This document shows, piece after piece, positions 59,157 to 64,000 of a stretch of DNA of 64,000 nucleotides (its first letter is position 1; each line of letters starts with the position of its first letter). The stretch lies in contig NZ_JAJFES010000014.1 in assembly GCF_020708045.1 (NCBI RefSeq), positions 62,001 through 126,000 of the forward strand, given 5' to 3'. This stretch comes from Massilia sp. IC2-278 (GTDB lineage: Bacteria; Pseudomonadota; Gammaproteobacteria; Burkholderiales; Burkholderiaceae_D). The position numbers were made by a program, and so were the translations under genes. The notes beneath the pieces were generated by a model. That model saw only the letters and a program-made list of their open reading frames with translations. It was not told the origin of the DNA and made no database searches.

Positions 59157-61211
59157 TCAGCGCTTCAGGTAATGGTCGAGCCAGTCGATCACGGTGTGGT
59201 GCCAGAGCACCGAGTTGGCCGGCTTCAGCACCCAGTGGTTCTCATCCGGGAACATCAGGAACTTGCTTTCGATGCCTTTGCGCTGCAGCGCCGTGAAGGT
59301 CGACAGGCCTTGCGCGGTCGGGATGCGGAAGTCGAGGTCGCCCTGGACCACCAGCATCGGCGTCTTCCACTTGTTCACGTGGTGCACCGGGTTGAAGCGC
59401 TCATGGTTTTCCGGAACGGTGAAGTAGGGGCCGCCGCTTTCCCAGTCGGTGAACCATTGTTCCTCGGTCGAGTAAGCCATGCCGCGGGTGTCGAACACGC
59501 CGTCGTGGTTGACGATGCACTTGAAGCCGTCCGGCCAGTTACCCTCGATCCAGTTCATCATGTAGCCGCCGTAGGAAGCGCCGAGTGCGCAGCTGCGCTC
59601 GCGGTCCAGCCACGGGAATTTTTCGACGGCCGCAGCCAGGCCCTTTTGCAGGTCTTCGAGCGGCTTGCCGCCCCAGTCGCCGCTGATGGCGTCGGTGAAC
59701 TTCTGGCCGTAGCCGGTCGAGCCGTGGAAGTCGATGAACACGGCGGCGTAGCCGGCGCCGGCATAGATTTGCGGATTCCAGCGGTAGCTCCAGGCATTGC
59801 CGAAGCTGCCCTGCGGGCCGCCGTGCACCAGGAAGGCGACCGGGTACTTCGCGCCCGGCGTGGCGTTCCACGGTTTCATCACGTAACCGTAGACGGTGTC
59901 GCCGCCCGCGCCCTTGAACGAGAACTGCTCGAACTCGCCGAAGCGCACGTCGGCCAGCTTGTCGGCGTTATTCGTGGTCAGTTGCTGCGACTTGCCGCCA
60001 GCCAGTTTCACCGAATACAGCTGGGCCGGTGAGTTCAGAGTGGCGAGCGAATAGGCGACGGTATTCCCGCGCACGTCGAAGCCGCCGATCGACCCCTTGT
60101 CGGTCAATGGCGTGATCTTGCCACTAGCGACCTCGATGCGGAACAGGCGGTGCTGGCCGATGTCCTCGGCATCGACCACGACCGACTTGCCGTCAGCGCT
60201 CCACTGCAGGCCGCCGGCCGAGCGGTCCCAGTCGGCGGCCAGCTTGCGCTTGGCGCCGGTGGCTACGTCCATCAGCATGATCTGGTAGCGGTCGGCTTCG
60301 AAGCCCGGGCGCGCCATGGCCAGGTAGGCGAGAGTGCGGCCGTCCGGCGAGAACACGGCCTTGGTGTCCCAGGCCGGATTCTCGGCGGTGAGGTTGCGCG
60401 GTGCGGCGCCGCCGGCGGCCGGCACGCTGTACAGGTCGAAGTTGGTCGACCAGGCTTCGGTCTTGCCGGCGATGCGCGCGGCGAACACGACGGTCTTGCC
60501 GTCCGGGCTGAAACGGTATTCCTCGCGGTCGCCAAAGGGTTTCGAGGGCACGTCGCCGTCGAGCGAGCCCGACAGGCTGACCGGCGCGCCGCTCACCACG
60601 CCCTTGCCATCCAGCGCGGCCGAGAACAGGACAGCATTGCGGCCATCGTTCCAGGTGTCCCAGTGACGCACGAACAGGCGGTCGTAGACCTTGCCGCTGG
60701 CCTTGTTCTTGGCTTGTTCCTTCAGGCGCGTCTCCGTGCAGGCCAGGTCCGCGCAGTCGCGGAACACGGCTATGCTCAGGGCGATGCGGTCGCCGCTTGG
60801 GGAAACGCGGAAGTTGTCGACGTCCAGCGGCAGGTTCGTCACCTGCACCGGCGCGCCGCCGGCGGCCGGCTGGCGCCACACCTGCGAGCTGCCCGAGCGG
60901 TTTGAGAGGAAGTAGACAGCGTCGCCCTTCGGCGACCATTCTGGATCGGTGCTGCTGCTCGCGTCGCTGACGAAGACGGTTGGGGCGGATTTAGCCCCGC
61001 GCAAGTCGACCATCCACAGTTTGGTATGGCCGCGGTTCTTGTCCATGTCCGTGCTGCGCACGGTGTAGACGGCGCGGCTGGCATCCGGCGACAGCACCGG
61101 GGCGCCGACGCGTTCCAGGGTCACCAGGTCTTCCACGGTCAGGCCGCGCGGCGCGGCGACGGCGCTGGAGGCGGCCACGGCCGCGCCCAGCATCAGCAAG
61201 CGTAATGTCAT
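59157..61211 (-). CDS. S9-family peptidase (dipeptidyl/acylaminoacyl type), exported
   Basis: A 684-residue protein with signal peptide (MTLRLLMLGAAVAASSAVAA), a WD-like beta-propeller with repeated SPDG motifs (about 40-420) and a C-terminal hydrolase: HGGPQGSFGNAW, catalytic Ser in ALGASYGGYMMN, Asp in QGDLDFRIP and His in DENHWV. It is more distant from the pair at 41.8 and 45.2 kb and closer to DPP-like acylaminoacyl peptidases. ATG 61211 follows GAGGATCGA. Confidence 0.92.
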   Translation of the reverse strand: MTLRLLMLGAAVAASSAVAAPRGLTVEDLVTLERVGAPVLSPDASRAVYTVRSTDMDKNRGHTKLWMVDLRGAKSAPTVFVSDASSSTDPEWSPKGDAVYFLSNRSGSSQVWRQPAAGGAPVQVTNLPLDVDNFRVSPSGDRIALSIAVFRDCADLACTETRLKEQAKNKASGKVYDRLFVRHWDTWNDGRNAVLFSAALDGKGVVSGAPVSLSGSLDGDVPSKPFGDREEYRFSPDGKTVVFAARIAGKTEAWSTNFDLYSVPAAGGAAPRNLTAENPAWDTKAVFSPDGRTLAYLAMARPGFEADRYQIMLMDVATGAKRKLAADWDRSAGGLQWSADGKSVVVDAEDIGQHRLFRIEVASGKITPLTDKGSIGGFDVRGNTVAYSLATLNSPAQLYSVKLAGGKSQQLTTNNADKLADVRFGEFEQFSFKGAGGDTVYGYVMKPWNATPGAKYPVAFLVHGGPQGSFGNAWSYRWNPQIYAGAGYAAVFIDFHGSTGYGQKFTDAISGDWGGKPLEDLQKGLAAAVEKFPWLDRERSCALGASYGGYMMNWIEGNWPDGFKCIVNHDGVFDTRGMAYSTEEQWFTDWESGGPYFTVPENHERFNPVHHVNKWKTPMLVVQGDLDFRIPTAQGLSTFTALQRKGIESKFLMFPDENHWVLKPANSVLWHHTVIDWLDHYLKR

Positions 61212-61342
61212 TCGATCCTCTTCAACGTGTCTCGGTGTTTTTGTGTTTCGCGCGCATGGTTGTGCCGCGGGCAAACCAGCAATTTAACACGTTGCAGAAA
61301 TGACCGGAATGGGAGGCAGCTGCGGGCACGCGCCTGCGCGGT

Positions 61343-61901
61343 TCAGGGCGCCACGCTGAGCGATACGGCAACCAGCGTGTGCCGCGCATAGGTCAGGCGG
61401 GCGATGCCGTTGACGCCTGGGTCCTTGTCGCGGTACTCGACGATGCGTGCGCCGTCCTCGTGCAGGTGGTAGGGCGCCGTCCAGTCGATGTGCAGCCCGC
61501 GCTTGTCGGCATAGGCGCGCAGCTGCCCCTTTCGCGTCGGGCAGGCCGCCCGCGCGCGCGTAACGCATGATGGATATTTCGGGCGGCAGGACCGTTCTTT
61601 CGAAACGCGACCCGTCGGGCCAGGAAAATGCCAGCCAGCTTTGCGCCGCCTGGTCTGCCGCGCCTTCTGCCGCACCTTCCGCCGCACCGGCCTTGCCCCT
61701 GCATACCGACGGAGCGCCCTTGCGTGCGGCCAGGTAGCGATAAAAGGTGTCGCCGGAACGGATGTCCGCAGCCAGGGCGGCCAGCGCGGCCGGCGAGCCG
61801 CCGTCCGGGCGGCAGGGCAGGGCGCCGCTTGCCGCCATGGAAAACGAAGCGGCGGCAAGAGCGAGGCCCAGGCCCCATCGTGCGTAGCAGGTCTTGTTCA
61901 C
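61343..61901 (-). pseudogene. exported protein gene, apparently frameshifted
   Basis: The 5-prime part (from ATG 61901) encodes a signal peptide (MNKTCYARWGLGLALAAASF) and a domain through RTVLPPEISIMRYARAGGLP. After DAKG the frame degenerates into an Arg/Pro/Ala-rich shadow. A neighbouring frame continues sensibly from QLRAYADKRGLHIDW to VEYRDKDPGVNGIARLTYA and ends at 61343. Dropping one base in the C4 run at 61526-61529 (G4 in the gene) joins the two. So either a recent single-base mutation or a sequencing error. Family not recognised. Confidence 0.7.
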
Positions 61902-62205
61902 GGTTTTCCTAATGCTGGGTATTCATATGATAGGTATGAAGACGATGAGAAACTGTGAAGTTATTAATTCTTGTGCGCACTCGAGCAGGCGCGGGCTCGT
62001 TGCAGTGCAGCGGCGGTGGCGTCGCGCTCGCAGCCCTTCGAGCGCAGCCGACAGCGGCCAACGTCCACAGACCTGGCGTGCTGGCCAAGCGGTGCGTCTG
62101 GTGTCGCGAAAACATGTACCAGATATCAATTTACATGTCCCTGATTGATTCGTTTCCTGCACAAAGGTAATGTTGCAGAATTGAACTTAATAGCCAGGGG
62201 ACAGC
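61902..62205. other. 304-bp gap holding a lipoprotein-gene remnant
   Basis: Contains a decayed copy of the lipoprotein gene at 62913 (see 61955-62080). The rest is non-coding. Confidence 0.6.
61955..62080 (+). pseudogene. remnant of the lipoprotein gene at 62913
   Basis: From GTG 61955 the frame reads KLLILV, then AGAGSLQCSGGGVALAAL and PTAANV. This matches the intact gene's N-terminus and its ATGSLQCSGGGLSLSAL and LTAANV, but the lipobox and about 25 residues between are missing, and similarity stops after about 42 codons. It is best read as a decayed paralogue. Confidence 0.65.
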
Positions 62206-62634
62206 ATGTTGTTTTCCGTTCTAACGGTAGGGGCGGTCATCGCCGTGATCGCTGCATTGATTGCCGTAGCAATCTACCAAACGAAGGAAACTAGAGCAGC
62301 CAGGAATCAGTACAAGCAGTGCTTGTCTCTGCTTGCCCGTGATCCAGCCAATCCGCAACTACGCTCCATGACCTTGACGATGGGCCAAATTTACGTGGGT
62401 CTGGTGAATGACGGCAGGGGCCGCTCGCGACTGAATGAGTGGCAGATCATGCGGGATATCGAGGCGGCCTGTGCCCGCGCTCCCATGGTTCCGACAGCGC
62501 CACCGGTGGACCCCACGCTCGATCCGGAGAGTCCGGAAGCTCGGCTTGCAACACTCAATCACTCCCTTTCGCAAGGCCTGATCACTGGGCAGGAGTACAT
62601 CGCGAAGCGCGAACAGTTGGTAGGCAAGGGTTGA
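62206..62634 (+). CDS. SHOCT-domain small membrane protein
   Basis: A 142-residue protein with one N-terminal membrane helix (about 2-24, LTVGAVIAVIAALIAVAIYQ), a helical middle and a C-terminal SHOCT motif (ARLATLNHSLSQGLITGQEY followed by IAKREQLVGKG). SHOCT is a short oligomerisation motif of unknown role. It lies between the remnants and the intact lipoprotein gene, so it is flanked by the duplicated material. ATG 62206 follows AGGGGAC. Confidence 0.72.
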   Translation: MLFSVLTVGAVIAVIAALIAVAIYQTKETRAARNQYKQCLSLLARDPANPQLRSMTLTMGQIYVGLVNDGRGRSRLNEWQIMRDIEAACARAPMVPTAPPVDPTLDPESPEARLATLNHSLSQGLITGQEYIAKREQLVGKG

Positions 62635-62671
62635 GGCAGCCGCTTGAGCGGTGTCGCATCATCCGTCGATG

Positions 62672-62797
62672 TGCCGGGCCCAGCCGCCGCTCTTGCCAAC
62701 GTGCCTTTCCAGCGCCCGCACGTTGGTCATCACCATGCCGCGGCCGGCCGCCTTGCACATCGGTGGCACCAGGTCGCTGGCGCTACCGACTGGATGG
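62672..62797 (-). pseudogene. moaC: moaC remnant with internal deletion
   Basis: On the minus strand this reads SASDLVPP directly joined to MCKAAGRGMVMTNVRALERH and VGKSGGW, against SDLVPLCHPL...MCKAADRGMVMTNVRVLEKH and GGKSGDW in the intact moaC at 63306. About 75 codons between the two blocks and the whole N-terminal half are missing. It diverges enough in sequence to be an old copy. Confidence 0.75.
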
Positions 62798-62912
62798 CAT
62801 GACAATGTGATGACAATTTGATGACAACTGGAACTTGTTAGATTTGCAACGTGCGTACATACTCTGGTAGAGCGACGATATCGTCGTCACAATAGATAAC
62901 AAGGACACTGAT

Positions 62913-63278
62913 ATGCGTATATTGCTTCCAGTTTTGGCAGTAGCATCGTTGGCCGCGTGTGGTGGCGGTGACAGTGGGGGACCTGACATCGAGACCCGAG
63001 CCGCCGGAATCAAGGTGTTTAAAGCGACGGGCTCGCTCCAGTGCAGCGGCGGCGGTCTTTCGCTCAGCGCCCTGCAAGCGCAACTAACAGCGGCCAACGT
63101 CCAGGTTCGCTCCGCCGAGTGCGGGACGGATGGCCAGCCTGTGCCGGCAGTATGCGGTGTCCCGGACGGCAAGATCGGGATCTTCGAGCTTCCGATCGGT
63201 GAGGAGGCTGCAGCTGCCGCAGCCGGCTTCAAGCCCCTGAGCACCCTGCCGGGTGCAAAGACGGCCCCTTGCTTATGA
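62913..63278 (+). CDS. small lipoprotein, unknown
   Basis: A 121-residue protein with a lipoprotein signal (MRILLPVLAVASLAAC, lipobox LAAC, Cys16) followed by a Gly/Ser-rich linker. The mature domain has paired Cys (SLQCSGGG, SAECGTDG, AVCGVPDG) and ends in Cys-Leu. The pattern is that of a small secreted domain I do not recognise by name. A decayed copy lies about 1 kb upstream. Confidence 0.72.
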   Translation: MRILLPVLAVASLAACGGGDSGGPDIETRAAGIKVFKATGSLQCSGGGLSLSALQAQLTAANVQVRSAECGTDGQPVPAVCGVPDGKIGIFELPIGEEAAAAAAGFKPLSTLPGAKTAPCL

Positions 63279-63305
63279 AGGGATGTCGGGCTGGCCGAAC
63301 GACGG

Positions 63306-63812
63306 CTATACAGCCGCTGTCCAATCGCCCGATTTCCCGCCGTGCTTTTCCAGCACCCGCACATTCGTCATGACCATGCCGCGGTCGGCCGCCTTGCACA
63401 TGTCGTAAATCGTCAGCAAGCCGACCTGCACCGCGGTCAGCGCCTCCATCTCGACCCCGGTCTTGCCCACGGTTTCCACCTGGGCGCGGCAATGCACGCT
63501 ATTCGCAGCAGCATCCACCTCGAAATCGACAGCCACCCGCGTAATCGGCAGCGGATGGCACAGCGGCACCAGGTCGCTGGTGCGTTTCGCCCCCATGATG
63601 GCGGCGATGCGGGCGATGCCGAGCACGTCGCCCTTCTTCGCGCTGCCCGACTGGATCAGGTCGAGGGTGGCCGGCTGCATGCGGATGGTGCCGGCCGCCA
63701 CCGCGATGCGATGGGTTTCCTGCTTGGCGCCGACGTCGACCATGTGGGCCTGGCCGCTGGCGTCGAAATGGGTGAGCGGGCTGGTACTGGTGGTCGGCTT
63801 GGAACTGGTCAT
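63306..63812 (-). CDS. moaC: cyclic pyranopterin monophosphate synthase
   Basis: A 168-residue MoaC of molybdenum cofactor synthesis. It turns the MoaA product into cPMP. LTHFDASGQAHMVDVGAK, the LVPLCHPLPITRV catalytic segment, and VEMEALTAVQVGLLTIYDMCKA are canonical. ATG 63812. Intact, unlike the fragment at 62672-62797. Divergent from the gene at the right edge. Confidence 0.95.
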   Translation of the reverse strand: MTSSKPTTSTSPLTHFDASGQAHMVDVGAKQETHRIAVAAGTIRMQPATLDLIQSGSAKKGDVLGIARIAAIMGAKRTSDLVPLCHPLPITRVAVDFEVDAAANSVHCRAQVETVGKTGVEMEALTAVQVGLLTIYDMCKAADRGMVMTNVRVLEKHGGKSGDWTAAV

Positions 63813-63889
63813 GGTCGTGTTGGTATGCTCGAGTAAGAAAGTGTTTCCGCTCGCGGCAAGCCGTGCGCGGATGCGGTTATCATAGCACC

Positions 63890-64000
63890 GTGAAATCGCT
63901 GACCTATTCCGCGTTCCTGCCCACGTTCCGGACACGCTCCCGGCGCTGGCGCCGTTCCCTGGCCGTCCTGCTCGTGACGACCGCAACCGGTTTCGCCTGG
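63890..64000 (+). CDS. partial exported protein at the window edge
   Basis: From GTG 63890 the frame stays open to the end of the window and encodes a basic start (KSLTYSAFLPTFRTRSRRWR) followed by a hydrophobic run (SLAVLLVTTATGFAW), a signal-peptide or anchor pattern. Many Burkholderiales have an M48-type metalloprotease next to moaC; that identity is only a guess from position. Confidence 0.45.
   Translation, partial: MKSLTYSAFLPTFRTRSRRWRRSLAVLLVTTATGFAW

Overview
The window reads as a chromosomal segment of a high-GC betaproteobacterium, most likely Massilia or a close relative in Oxalobacteraceae (Burkholderiales). This is inferred from gene order and style: nadK-recN, hemH before grpE-dnaK-dnaJ, hda divergent from purM with pcnB-folK-panB nearby, recA-recX followed by sucCD and a type IV pilin, a PEP-CTERM protein, and many secreted S9 peptidases. 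No rRNA, tRNA, CRISPR array, prophage or plasmid function was recognised.

Layout. 1-4.9 kb: a DUF3667-type membrane protein, then nadK-recN behind a LexA box, a small unknown gene and ohr. 5-10.5 kb: hemH, then the heat-shock genes grpE, dnaK and dnaJ, with sigma-32 promoters before both grpE and dnaK. 10.8-14.9 kb: beta-carbonic anhydrase coupled to a MazG-like hydrolase, then a leftward group (HbpS-like secreted protein, periplasmic HIU hydrolase, gabD, small unknown). 15-18 kb: a two-component system and a Pro/Thr-repeat PEP-CTERM protein with a predicted sigma-54 promoter and an upstream activator-like motif. 18.4-28.3 kb: a polyamine catabolism cluster (puuD, two puuA-type ligases, spuC-type aminotransferase, puuC-type dehydrogenase, a sodium:solute symporter), interrupted by a tnpB element whose partner gene is reduced to a 64-residue helix-turn-helix. 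28.8-32.3 kb: proVWX osmoprotectant transporter. 32.8-41.7 kb: a SUMF1-domain protein, a membrane-anchored AraC regulator, thpR, panB, a DMT protein, then hda-HAD-pcnB-folK, with purM divergent. 41.8-49.8 kb: two paralogous S9 peptidases flanking a PPi-type phosphofructokinase, and a two-subunit sodium symporter. 49.8-58.2 kb: a TctDE-like two-component system, recA (LexA box)-recX, a lipoprotein, a DUF2889 protein, sucCD, and pilA behind a textbook sigma-54 promoter. 58.3-64 kb: a PilZ protein, a third S9 peptidase, a probably frameshifted gene, and a small region with decayed second copies of a lipoprotein gene and of moaC beside the intact genes.

Overall the window is ordinary housekeeping chromosome with a few accessory insertions. 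The items most worth following are the tnpB/solo-HTH element in the polyamine cluster, the sigma-54/upstream-motif control of the PEP-CTERM gene, a dispersed family of palindromic repeats (GTAGGGTGGGCAC type) in at least four places, an unexplained highly structured segment before grpE, the HbpS-like protein divergent from a histidine kinase operon, and the duplicated-and-decayed moaC/lipoprotein block. Coordinates, motifs and spacings were read by eye; family names come from recognition of motifs, not from a database search.
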